A stretch of DNA of 47,743 nucleotides, from positions 1 to 47,743 of the IMG/VR virus record IMGVR_UViG_3300045996_002455; one strand, 5' to 3'. A program made the translations under genes and the position numbers. The notes beneath the pieces were generated by a model. The model saw only the letters and a list, made by a program, of their open reading frames with translations, was not told the DNA's origin and ran no database searches. Source of the DNA: a virus. Positions 21,236 through 30,173 of this stretch are shown piece after piece. Numbering within the stretch: the first letter of the stretch is position 1; the number at the start of each line of letters is the position of its first letter.

Positions 21236-22837
21236 ATGCACCTGATTGCACCTTTGATGGCAGGCGTAGCTGGAGCCGAGTCGGGCTCGGTCATCCTGTA
21301 TCGCCGCGGCACGACCACGCTGGCCACGTACTACACCTCGTTCGAGGGTGACGGTGGGTCGGCGCCTGCCAGCATCGCGCTGGACGCCAACGGCGGCGCC
21401 ACGGTCTACGTGAACGAGCTGGTGCGCGTCATCGTGCGCAACTCGGCCGGCGCGACCGTGCGTGACTTCGTGGACGGCGTGTCTGCGCCAGCGGTCGAGG
21501 TGCGCTCCACCAGCTTCAACGGCGCGGCCTACTCGGGCGGCGCCATCGCGCCCGGCAACCCCACCACGCTAAAAGCCATTCTGGACCTGTGGCTCACGAG
21601 CGCCGGCGCCCCTGATTTTGAGGTGCTGGTGAACGGCGTCGCGGCGCCAATCGAGACTGCGTTGGCGGCCGTGTCCGGGCTCGGTCTGTACGTGGTGACC
21701 AGTCCAACGTACGGCGCCGAGGGCGACGGCTCCACGGACGACACGGCGGCCATCCAAGCGGCCATCAACGCGGCCAACGCTGCCGGCGGCGGCGTGGTGT
21801 TCTTCCCGGCCGGCACGTACCGCTGCGCCAGCGCGCTGACCACCTACGCGACCGTCACCCTGCGCGGAGTGGACCGCGCGCGAAGCGTCATCCGCATCGA
21901 CCACAACGCGAGCGAGCACTTCGTAGGCGCTGCCCCAGCCGCGTGCGAGGATTTGGGCTTTACGCTCAACGTCGCGCGCACCTTCCCCGTCATCGACATT
22001 GTCGACGGTTCGACCACGCGCTTTAGCCGCTGCAGGTTCAATGCTGGCGTGGCCACGGGCAGCTTCCTGGGCGGCTCGACAACCTACTCGTACGTTACGG
22101 TCGAAAGCTGCGAGTTTATGGTCACAGCGGCCACTTTCACCGGCAACTTGGTGAAGGTTTTTGGGCAGCTCACGATGAGCGGGTGCGTGTTCCGCGTGTC
22201 TGGCACGTCGTACACCGGAACGGTGGTTGAGATGGTCGGCGACGGCTCCGTCACCGGATGCATGTTCAATCTGGTTACGGTGACGTCTGGCACGAGCACG
22301 GTCGTGCAGCCGAACAACAACGGCGCCATGTCCGGCTGTTCGTTCTCCTGCCAGTCGACTGCCTGCACGTACCTGGGAGTGTCGGCCGGAGCGTTCTCCG
22401 AAAGCGGCAACGTCTACAGTTTTCCGTCTGGCGCCGCCGTGGCGTTCGCCTCGTCTGCGTACGACACTCGGCAACTCGGCTCGCGCGCTCTCCGCACGAT
22501 TACGGTGGCCGATAGCGGCGCCACTCTCAATGCGACCATCGACGCGCTCTCGTTCGGAAACTATCGGCTGCAGATGATTGGAGTGCCGGCTGGCAACTTC
22601 AACCTGAACTTCACACACAGCCCTGTCGCCTCGTTGACCGTTCTGGCGATTCACAACGACACCGCGTCGAGCATCACGTTCGCCTGGGGCACCAACCACG
22701 CGATGAGTGGCACCACGTTTGCCGTCGCTGCGAACAGCTTCCGTTGCTTCTTGCTGCAGTACGTGGACTTCAACGGTAGCACGGTCTGCAAGTACCACAC
22801 GGTGTCTGACACCGCTGGCGCGCAGGAGAACGAGTAA
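21236..22837 (+). CDS. Pectate-lyase-type beta-helix spike protein
   Basis: 533 aa. An N-terminal beta domain (SGSVILYRRGTTTLATYYTS) is followed by the pectate_lyase_3 entry motif SPTYGAEGDGSTDDTAAIQA and VVFFPAGTYRCASALTTYAT (from about residue 155), then many beta-helix rungs and a C-terminal beta-sandwich. This architecture belongs to capsule-binding or depolymerising tail spikes. Lying between gp4- and gp10-like genes, it may be anchored in the neck. GGAGG precedes the ATG. Confidence 0.75.
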   Translation: MHLIAPLMAGVAGAESGSVILYRRGTTTLATYYTSFEGDGGSAPASIALDANGGATVYVNELVRVIVRNSAGATVRDFVDGVSAPAVEVRSTSFNGAAYSGGAIAPGNPTTLKAILDLWLTSAGAPDFEVLVNGVAAPIETALAAVSGLGLYVVTSPTYGAEGDGSTDDTAAIQAAINAANAAGGGVVFFPAGTYRCASALTTYATVTLRGVDRARSVIRIDHNASEHFVGAAPAACEDLGFTLNVARTFPVIDIVDGSTTRFSRCRFNAGVATGSFLGGSTTYSYVTVESCEFMVTAATFTGNLVKVFGQLTMSGCVFRVSGTSYTGTVVEMVGDGSVTGCMFNLVTVTSGTSTVVQPNNNGAMSGCSFSCQSTACTYLGVSAGAFSESGNVYSFPSGAAVAFASSAYDTRQLGSRALRTITVADSGATLNATIDALSFGNYRLQMIGVPAGNFNLNFTHSPVASLTVLAIHNDTASSITFAWGTNHAMSGTTFAVAANSFRCFLLQYVDFNGSTVCKYHTVSDTAGAQENE

Positions 22838-24273
22838 TGCCCCAGGCGCCCATCGCGTTCGGCCCGAGTCAGCAGAGCGGCAGCGAGCAGCTCGGCGGCG
22901 CCATGCCCATCGCGGTGAACGTCGTAATCGACAAGATGGGCACCATCCGCAGGCGTCCGGGCATCCAGGCGTACGCTGGAGCTCCAGCCGCGGTGGTCGA
23001 CGCCAACGGCATCGCTGCGCTGCACGAGACGCAGGCTGGCCTGCTTTACGCGGTGGGCGAGCACCCCACGCAGAAGCCGGTCTACTCGGTGACGGGCGGC
23101 GGCAGCGCGGAGGTATCGGTCACCACTGGCTACAAGCTGCTCGGTGTGAAGCGCCCCGTCATCGCCGAGACTGAGGCCATGCTGGCCATGACGGCCGGCG
23201 ACGCGCCGCTCAAGCTCGAGTTCGCTACGGGGCTCACCAGCGCGCTCGGCGGCAGCCCGCCCACGGCGACGCACGTAGCGGCCAACAACTCGCGGCTGCT
23301 CCTCAATAGCTATCCCGCCGACCTCGGGCGCATCTGGTACAGCGACCAGGCAGCCGGCTCGAGCATCACCGGTCACGAGACCTGGACCGGACTATCTGCG
23401 GGTTTCTTCTCCGGCGAGGCCAGGCCTGACCCGGTGGTGGCGCTGTGGGAGAACACCAACGAGGTGTTCGTGTTCGGGCGGACCAGCCTGCAGTATTTCT
23501 CGCCCGACCCCTCGAGCGTGTACGCGCCCATCACCACCAAGGAGAACGGCTGCGCTGCGCCCTACAGCATCGTGAAGGTCGACCAGGCGTTCGCGTGGCT
23601 GGACCATCAGCGCCGCTTCGTGCTCAGCGACGGCCGCAAGCTCGAGGTCATCAGCGACCCCATCAAGCAGTCGCTCGACGAGCTCGGGGTGGTGGACGAC
23701 TGCGTCGGCTACCGCGTGCACACGGGCTACGTCGAGTGTCTGGTGTGGACCTTCCCCACGGATGGCCGGACGTTCGTTTTCCAGGTCGGCGCCGCGTGGG
23801 CGCAGTGGGCGTGCCGCGCCAACGACAACTGGGCGCCGTTCCCGGTCAGCGCGCACTTCCAGCGGCCAGGCAGCAACACCAACATCGTGGGCCTCACCAC
23901 CGGGCGCGTGGCCAAGCTGCAGACCAACGTGGCAGCCGACCTGGGCGAGCCCATCGTCGCCAGCGCCACCACCGGCTTTCAGGACCGCGGGACATCGGCC
24001 AAGAAGCAGTGTGTAAGCGTAAGACTCACACTCAAGCGTGGTGAGTCGGCGACCTCTCCTGGTCCGTCAGGTCTGCTCCGGTGGCGAGACGACCTTGGGG
24101 GGTGGTCCACGTCGCTTCCTGTCTACTTCGGGGCAGCGGGCGACAGTGAGCCTGTGGTAGAGTTCCGCAGTCTGGGCGTGTACCGGCGGCGGCAGTGGCA
24201 GTTTGAGTTTTCCGGCGCGGTGGACTTCGCGCTGGTGTCTGCGGTGGAAGAGTACAACGTGCTGGCGGTGTAG
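22837..24273 (+). CDS. P22 gp10-like tail hub (packaged-DNA stabilisation) protein
   Basis: 478 aa. The start APIAFGPSQQSGSEQLGGAM and IAVNVVIDKMGTIRRRPGIQ is characteristic of this family. WENTNEVFVFGRTSLQYFSP and AWLDHQRRFVLSDGRKLEVI form the repeated beta-propeller-like blades. In P22 the protein closes the portal channel and carries the needle and spikes. TAATG coupling to the spike gene. Confidence 0.8.
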   Translation: MPQAPIAFGPSQQSGSEQLGGAMPIAVNVVIDKMGTIRRRPGIQAYAGAPAAVVDANGIAALHETQAGLLYAVGEHPTQKPVYSVTGGGSAEVSVTTGYKLLGVKRPVIAETEAMLAMTAGDAPLKLEFATGLTSALGGSPPTATHVAANNSRLLLNSYPADLGRIWYSDQAAGSSITGHETWTGLSAGFFSGEARPDPVVALWENTNEVFVFGRTSLQYFSPDPSSVYAPITTKENGCAAPYSIVKVDQAFAWLDHQRRFVLSDGRKLEVISDPIKQSLDELGVVDDCVGYRVHTGYVECLVWTFPTDGRTFVFQVGAAWAQWACRANDNWAPFPVSAHFQRPGSNTNIVGLTTGRVAKLQTNVAADLGEPIVASATTGFQDRGTSAKKQCVSVRLTLKRGESATSPGPSGLLRWRDDLGGWSTSLPVYFGAAGDSEPVVEFRSLGVYRRRQWQFEFSGAVDFALVSAVEEYNVLAV

Positions 24274-24275
24274 AC

Positions 24276-24803
24276 ATGGGCGGCATTGCACAGGGTGTAG
24301 CGACCAAGCGGTCGAACGACGCGACCAAGAAGGCCAACGACAGCCTGACCGGTCGCATGGACCAGTCGCAGGACGCGTACGCCTTTCTGCGCCCGCAGGC
24401 CGCGCAGAGCGCCCAGAACATCGCGCAGCGTGTCGCCGGCATGAACCAGCCGGCGAACCGGATGCTTGGCGAGATGACCGGCGGTCGCTACATGATGGAC
24501 CTGGACGCCGCGACCGCGCAGAGCCCGCTCGTCATGAAAGCTGCCCCCAATGCGTTCGGCAGCGAGTCTGGCGAGCTGCTTGGCGGGAGCCCGCGCGCCA
24601 GCGGCACGGCCGGTCACATCGAGCAGGCTGGCGGCGCCGGCTACGACGTCAGCGACCTCGAGCGCCTCTACGAGCAGCAGGGCGGGGCCATGGGCGAGCG
24701 CCGAGACCAGCTGGCCAGCCAGGCACGTCAGAAGGAGCAGCAGGCCAACAGCATCCAGAACACCCCGCTGTGGCGCGCGCTGAACGGGCAGGGGAAGAAG
24801 TAA
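24276..24803 (+). CDS. Internal virion/ejection protein, 175 aa
   Basis: Ala/Gln/Gly-rich helical protein (SQDAYAFLRPQAAQSAQNIA) like the small ejection proteins of podoviruses. Coupled to the next gene (TAATG) and grouped with two larger proteins of similar composition. Confidence 0.6.
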   Translation: MGGIAQGVATKRSNDATKKANDSLTGRMDQSQDAYAFLRPQAAQSAQNIAQRVAGMNQPANRMLGEMTGGRYMMDLDAATAQSPLVMKAAPNAFGSESGELLGGSPRASGTAGHIEQAGGAGYDVSDLERLYEQQGGAMGERRDQLASQARQKEQQANSIQNTPLWRALNGQGKK

Positions 24804-25816
24804 TGGCCTTCGGATGGAAGCCGCCGACCGTGGCAGGCGTCGCCCAGGACGGGCAGAGCGCCATGTACCGCGCCGGCATCGCGGAGAAGCCGCAGAAGAA
24901 CGCCAAGGGCTGGAGCGCGGGCACGTTCGGCGCGCAGCAGCCAGCGCAGGCCACCGAGCCCAAGACGCAGACCGGCGCGCGCACCTCCACGTCTGCGCCA
25001 CAGGGCTACGCTGTGCAGGACGGCTTCGACATGAGCCGCGCTGGCGCTGCTGAGCACGCCTACGGCGACAACAAGGGCCAGCTCGAGACGCAGGGCGCGC
25101 GCGAGGCCTACGCGTCGCAGCCGGGCCAGTACCAGAACGCCTTCGACCAGTCGGCTGCCGGCCAGTATTGGCAGAGCCTCCAGGGCACAGCGGCACCGCA
25201 GGCGGACATGGGCGCGTACTACGACCGGGCCTACGACAAGGGCGCGAACCGCATCAACACGCAGTTCGGCGCACGCGGCATGTACGGCAGCTCGGCGGCC
25301 ATGAATGGGCTCGGTCAGTTCACCGCGGACATGGGCGCGCAAGAGGCGAAGGACACGGCCGAGTACGACCAGCGCGAGCGCGCGCAGCGCCACGAAATCA
25401 TGAGCGGCGCAGCGACCGGCGCGGACCGCTCGGGGCTCGACCGCTTCACGGCTGGCCTCGATGCCGCCGGTGGTGCCGACCGCGGTCTGCTCGACCGCCT
25501 GGGCCTGCTCGGCGAGGGCGCGGCGTCTGCGGACGCGTCGCGCAACAACCGCGTCAACAGCACTTTCGACAACCTGAACGGCTTCACGCAGGGCGTGAGC
25601 GGTCAAATCGGCGGCATCTACAGCGATGCGCTCGACACCGACCTCGGCCTGTTCGACACGAACCAGGAGATGGGCCTCGGCAGCGGTCTGCAGACCCTGA
25701 ACGGCACGCAGGCCATCGGCAACGCGCGGCAGGCCGGCACGGCGGCGACGGCGGCGGCGGTGAACAACGACGCGAACATGGCGATGATGGCTGCCAAGTA
25801 CGCAGCGATGGGGTGA
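24803..25816 (+). CDS. Internal virion/ejection protein, 337 aa
   Basis: Gln/Ala/Gly-rich, low-complexity helical protein (ADMGAYYDRAYDKGANRINT, QFTADMGAQEAKDTAEYDQR) with no enzymatic motif. Such proteins ride inside the capsid and form a channel through the cell envelope. ATG 24803 is set by the TAATG overlap; the long upstream frame extension is noise. Confidence 0.6.
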   Translation: MAFGWKPPTVAGVAQDGQSAMYRAGIAEKPQKNAKGWSAGTFGAQQPAQATEPKTQTGARTSTSAPQGYAVQDGFDMSRAGAAEHAYGDNKGQLETQGAREAYASQPGQYQNAFDQSAAGQYWQSLQGTAAPQADMGAYYDRAYDKGANRINTQFGARGMYGSSAAMNGLGQFTADMGAQEAKDTAEYDQRERAQRHEIMSGAATGADRSGLDRFTAGLDAAGGADRGLLDRLGLLGEGAASADASRNNRVNSTFDNLNGFTQGVSGQIGGIYSDALDTDLGLFDTNQEMGLGSGLQTLNGTQAIGNARQAGTAATAAAVNNDANMAMMAAKYAAMG

Positions 25817-25819
25817 CGC

Positions 25820-27388
25820 GTGGCGCGACGAGGCATCGACATCGGACAGTTCCTGAGCCCCTTTCGCGGGGACATCAGCGGAGCTGCGCTCGCGGCAGGC
25901 ACCTACAACGACATGGCGCGCGGCAACATCGCCCTGCGCGGCCAACTGTCGGATGAGGAGCAGGCGGCGCAGAGGCTAGCGGAACAGGGTCGCGAGTTCG
26001 ACATCCGGACGGGTGAGGACAGCCGGCAGTTCGACGATGCGCTCGCTGGCACCAACATGCGCCAGCAGCTCGAGCTCGACGCTGCGCGCCGCAAGTTCGA
26101 GGCGGAGCAGGCCATCAAGCAGCGCGACCTGGAAGCCGGCATCGTCGGCGAGTCCGTGGGCGCCTTCAGCAAGGGCGACATCAATGCGCTCGAGAGCGTT
26201 CGCGCGCGCGCCAACGTCGCCGCCCCCCAGCTGCAGTTCACCATGCCCGGCCAGGCGCTCGACCCCATCAACCCAGGCACGGGCCTGCCCAGCGAGGCCG
26301 CTGTCTTCGGCGACCCGATGAAGAGCCCCGGTCTGAGCATCCAGCGCGGCGCGGACCAGCTCTACAGCGGCGACCAGGCAAAGGTGCGCCAGCGCGAGCA
26401 GGACATCGCCGGTCGCATCCTCTCGCCGTTCCAGGGCGGGCCAGACGCGCAGTACATGATGCCCAGCATCACGGCGGGCGTCGGCGGAGCGGGCAGCGGC
26501 ATGACCGGCGCCGAGGCGGCCAACTTCGCACTCACGCACGGCGACAAGGCGGCGATGCGCGGCGTGATGCGCGAGAATGCGCGCATGGCATCTGTTCAGA
26601 AACAGGACGGCGCTGGCTTCCAGCAGGACACGACGCTGCACAAGCAAATCGAGGAAATCGCCGCGCGCACGGCTACCAAGTACAAGATTCCGGAAATCAT
26701 CAAGAAGCAGGGCGACCTCGGCTCGATGCTGGACGACATCCGCTCTGGCGTGCCGCTGCAGCAGAACCTTGCGAAGGCCTTCATGATGAAGGACGCCATC
26801 AAGGGTGCGGCCTCCGACAAGGACGCGTCGCGCTTCGAAAACGCCGCAGGTTTCTGGGAGCGCATGAACAACGAGTGGGGCAAGTACATGGACGGCGGCA
26901 AGCTGTCGCCTGGCTTCGCTGAGCAGCTCGGAGCGGCTGTTGAGCACATGCAGCTCGCCGCCGACATCAAGCGCGAACGCGCTGCGCAGGCCGCGCGCGA
27001 CCACGTCTACAACGCGACCATGCTGCCCTTCGCCAACGATGAGCAGGTGGTGCGCGGCGCCATGCAGGCCTACGGCGCCGTGTCGGGCGAGCCCTACACC
27101 GAGGAGGAGTTCGCGCAGGAGTTCGCGCGCTACCAGCAGGTCAAGCACGCTCGCTCGTCGCGCTCATTGGGCGGCGGCGGGCAGAGCTCGAGCACGCGTA
27201 TCCAGATGCGCGGCGACATCGTGCCGGGTCCTGATGCCCGCCCGCCCATTCCTGGGCCTGGCGACAACCTGGGCGTCGCTCCGGTCGACGGGAAGCCGCC
27301 GCGGCCCCCGCGCGCGTCTGCGCCGCCCCTTCCGCAGGGCGGAGGCGACTGGGACAGCGCCGCTGATGCACTCTTGGGAGGCCAGTAG
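25820..27388 (+). CDS. Internal virion/ejection protein, 522 aa
   Basis: GTG start; begins MARRGIDIGQFLSPFRGDIS. It has long charged helices (AARRKFEAEQAIKQRDLEAG) and a Pro-rich C-terminus. The place between the 337-aa and 803-aa proteins and the similar composition suggest a multi-protein ejection apparatus. No lytic transglycosylase motif was seen. Confidence 0.55.
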   Translation: MARRGIDIGQFLSPFRGDISGAALAAGTYNDMARGNIALRGQLSDEEQAAQRLAEQGREFDIRTGEDSRQFDDALAGTNMRQQLELDAARRKFEAEQAIKQRDLEAGIVGESVGAFSKGDINALESVRARANVAAPQLQFTMPGQALDPINPGTGLPSEAAVFGDPMKSPGLSIQRGADQLYSGDQAKVRQREQDIAGRILSPFQGGPDAQYMMPSITAGVGGAGSGMTGAEAANFALTHGDKAAMRGVMRENARMASVQKQDGAGFQQDTTLHKQIEEIAARTATKYKIPEIIKKQGDLGSMLDDIRSGVPLQQNLAKAFMMKDAIKGAASDKDASRFENAAGFWERMNNEWGKYMDGGKLSPGFAEQLGAAVEHMQLAADIKRERAAQAARDHVYNATMLPFANDEQVVRGAMQAYGAVSGEPYTEEEFAQEFARYQQVKHARSSRSLGGGGQSSSTRIQMRGDIVPGPDARPPIPGPGDNLGVAPVDGKPPRPPRASAPPLPQGGGDWDSAADALLGGQ

Positions 27389-29799
27389 TGCCTGGCCCCG
27401 CTGACGCCATCAAGCAGCTGCTCGCGCAACCCGGGGGCAGCCCCGAGAAGCGCGCCGCGCTCCAGGCGCGTCTGGCACAGCTCGAGTCGGCCGCGCCGGC
27501 CCCCGCCATGCAGCCGTCCGCGATGGGCGGGGCCATGGTTCCCGAACCCGTGCCGGTGCCCGACTTCAGCGACCAGCGCCGCGAGCGCCGCATCCTGGAG
27601 AACGCCAAGAAGCAGGCCGCGCAGCACGCGCTGCCGACCGCGTATCGCCCGAGCGGCCCCGACACGGCCGAGCCGCCCATCCTGTTCCACGACGGCGTGT
27701 CGGAGGACGACGAGGGCTGGAAGGCCGCGCTCGGCCGCGCGCAGGAGCGCAACGTTCCCGCGTACCGTATGAGCAAAGAGTTCCCCATCGAAGCCTCGCC
27801 CGCCGGCGTAGGCAACGCCGTTCTCCGAGGTGTCACCGGCTCGCTTGCCCCTGCGCTGCTTGCCGCCGACAACTCACTGACAGGAGGCCTCGGAACCAAG
27901 CTGCCCGTGTGGCTTGGGGAAAAGGCTGGGCTACTCCCGGGAGGTACTGCGGCTGAGCTAGGCGAGACCATCAAGGCCAACCCCGTCGAGTCCGCGATTG
28001 GCGGGATTGCTGGCAGTATCCCCGCGGGCGGCTTGGCTGGACGTGTTGGAGGTGGCGTCACCAGGGGTCTCGAGAAGCTCGCGCCGGGCGCGCAGGGCTT
28101 TCTGCCGTCGCTGCTGCGCATGAGCGCGGGCGGCGCGGCGAGCGCCGGAGCGCAGACGGCCGTGGAGAGCGGCGTGGACAAGTTTGTGGGCGGAGCACGC
28201 GACATCCTGGCGGACAGCATCCGCTCGGCCGCGTTCGGCGGCGTGCTCGGCCCCGTTTTTGGCGGCCTCGCCAAGCTTGGCAGGTCGCAGCAGGCAGCGG
28301 TGCGCGACACCGACACGCCGATGGGACGCGACCTGACGCTCGCGGAGCAGGGCGGCGCCAAGCCGCATTGGTGGAGCGCGCTCACGCCCTCGCCCGCGCA
28401 GCAGGCGGTCAAGCAGGAGGCGCAGTCGCTCGGCTTCACCACCGGCGACGTGCTGACCGAGCGAGCTGTGGACCCGCTGGGCAAGGCCGTGCAGGGCAAG
28501 CTGGCGGGCCTGCCGGCGAAGCCCACGGCAGCGGTCGGCCCGGACCTCGACGAGGCCGCTGTGCCCGCTGGGCGGGCGCTTGGCAAGGCGCTCGAGGGCT
28601 ACCGCGGCCGGACCTTGCAGCAGGTGGGCGACGAGAACAAGGAGCTGTATGCAAGTGCGCCACAGGTCAACCTGGAGCCGATGGCACGCCGCGCGTGGGA
28701 CGTCATTCGCAAGGCGACGTCCGCGGACGGCACCGCGCTGCCCGGCCAAAAGGTCACCGAAGCGGTGAACGCGCTGAAGGGCTCGGCGACGTTCAAGACG
28801 GTTGCCATCGACAGCGATGCCGCGCAGTCTGCCGACCCCGAGGACGTCATTCCCCTTTCGCTAGCCCGCAAGCTTGGTCTCCTGCGCGGCACCGATGCGC
28901 CGGAAGCGGCGGGGCCGGATGCTGCCAAGCGCGTGGTCATCATGAAGCCGCGCGTGGAGTCGTTCGAGAAGCTCGAGGCGGCCCGCCAGCAGCTCGACGA
29001 GCGCGCGGGCGCTGTCGGCGAATACGACCCGGCCCGCAAGACGGCTAAGGAGCTGGCTGGCGCAGCGCGCGAGGTGCGCGACCAGCTGCCCGGCGACGTG
29101 CAGGCCATCCGCGCTCGCCAGGCCGAGGCGCTGAACGGGCTCAAGAACGCGCTCGAGGCGGGCGGCGTGGGCCGCGACGGCGCCGTCGACATGGGCCAGT
29201 TCGGCACGCTCGACGCGCTCTACAAGTCGGCGCGGCGCTACGGCTCGCCCGGCAACGCGGTGGCCGACGCGGAGCTCAACCGCATCGCGAAGGCCGACCC
29301 GGCGCTGCGCGCGGCGCTCGACCGGGTGAAGGCTGCGCACGCGAAGCCGGCTGACGCGGTCGAGCCCGAAGTGCCACAGGACATCAAGAACGCGCTGTGG
29401 GCCACTGGGCAGCCCAAGGATGCGCGCGGCGTGAATCTGGGCGATGCCGAGACGCGCAACCGTCTGGGCGAGGCTGCGGCACGCTACAAGGGGCATGGCG
29501 AGGTCACGCGCAGCGAAGTGCTGGACGAGCTGGCCACGAACAACGCGGAGCTGCGCAAGGCGCTCGCAGATGCCGCCAGCGGCAACGCGGCGAACCGGCT
29601 GCGCGGCCAGGCCAGCATGCGCTTCGCTGTGACGCCCCAGGGCCAGGTGAAACCGTACGGCGCGAGCACCGGTGTGCGCCTGCGATTCGACCCCTTCATG
29701 GGCGCCCTGGGCAGCATGAACGCTCGCGCGCCTGGCGTCGCGGGAGGCACGGCCGCCGAGCTGGCGCGTCAGTACAAGCGAAGGACATACCCCCAATGA
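27388..29799 (+). CDS. Large internal virion/DNA-ejection protein, 803 aa
   Basis: GTG start overlapping the previous stop (TAGTG). Residues about 150-300 are rich in Gly and Ala with amphipathic or hydrophobic stretches (GNAVLRGVTGSLAPALLAAD; SAIGGIAGSIPAGGLAGRVG) that could insert in membranes. A helical C-terminal half follows (KELAGAAREVRDQLPGDVQA). This layout resembles the largest ejection protein of podoviruses (compare P22 gp16). Its role is inferred. Confidence 0.6.
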   Translation: MPGPADAIKQLLAQPGGSPEKRAALQARLAQLESAAPAPAMQPSAMGGAMVPEPVPVPDFSDQRRERRILENAKKQAAQHALPTAYRPSGPDTAEPPILFHDGVSEDDEGWKAALGRAQERNVPAYRMSKEFPIEASPAGVGNAVLRGVTGSLAPALLAADNSLTGGLGTKLPVWLGEKAGLLPGGTAAELGETIKANPVESAIGGIAGSIPAGGLAGRVGGGVTRGLEKLAPGAQGFLPSLLRMSAGGAASAGAQTAVESGVDKFVGGARDILADSIRSAAFGGVLGPVFGGLAKLGRSQQAAVRDTDTPMGRDLTLAEQGGAKPHWWSALTPSPAQQAVKQEAQSLGFTTGDVLTERAVDPLGKAVQGKLAGLPAKPTAAVGPDLDEAAVPAGRALGKALEGYRGRTLQQVGDENKELYASAPQVNLEPMARRAWDVIRKATSADGTALPGQKVTEAVNALKGSATFKTVAIDSDAAQSADPEDVIPLSLARKLGLLRGTDAPEAAGPDAAKRVVIMKPRVESFEKLEAARQQLDERAGAVGEYDPARKTAKELAGAAREVRDQLPGDVQAIRARQAEALNGLKNALEAGGVGRDGAVDMGQFGTLDALYKSARRYGSPGNAVADAELNRIAKADPALRAALDRVKAAHAKPADAVEPEVPQDIKNALWATGQPKDARGVNLGDAETRNRLGEAAARYKGHGEVTRSEVLDELATNNAELRKALADAASGNAANRLRGQASMRFAVTPQGQVKPYGASTGVRLRFDPFMGALGSMNARAPGVAGGTAAELARQYKRRTYPQ

Positions 29800-30158
29800 C
29801 CATCACGCGACTCAAGTACACCGGCAGCACGCCCGGTGCCGACGCCAACACCTATGTGCTGTTCAGCACCGTGGCCGCGGCTTGCCCTGGCAACTGGGGG
29901 CCGATGTGCGGCTTTCACACCTTCCACTACGACATCGACAACGACCAGGCCGGCACGCTGAACCTGTACAAGAGTAGCAACCGCGGCACGAGCTGGACGC
30001 AGATGTCCACGACGGCGGTCGCTATCCCCGCGGCCAACACCAGCAACAACGGCGTGCTGCTTATCGAGGGCCTGGCCGACTTCAAGGTGGAGTGGGTGAA
30101 CGGCGGCAGCGCGCAGACCGTCTGGGCTGTCGACATGGACGTCTCCACCTTCCCCTGA
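29796..30158 (+). CDS. Small beta-rich virion protein, 120 aa
   Basis: The ATG overlaps the previous stop (ATGA). Beta strands such as TYVLFSTVAAACPGNWGPMC and KVEWVNGGSAQTVWAVDMDV make a compact sandwich. It lies just before the main tail spike and may be its adaptor or a receptor-binding head. Confidence 0.55.
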   Translation: MTITRLKYTGSTPGADANTYVLFSTVAAACPGNWGPMCGFHTFHYDIDNDQAGTLNLYKSSNRGTSWTQMSTTAVAIPAANTSNNGVLLIEGLADFKVEWVNGGSAQTVWAVDMDVSTFP

Positions 30159-30173
30159 TTCCGAGGTCTAACC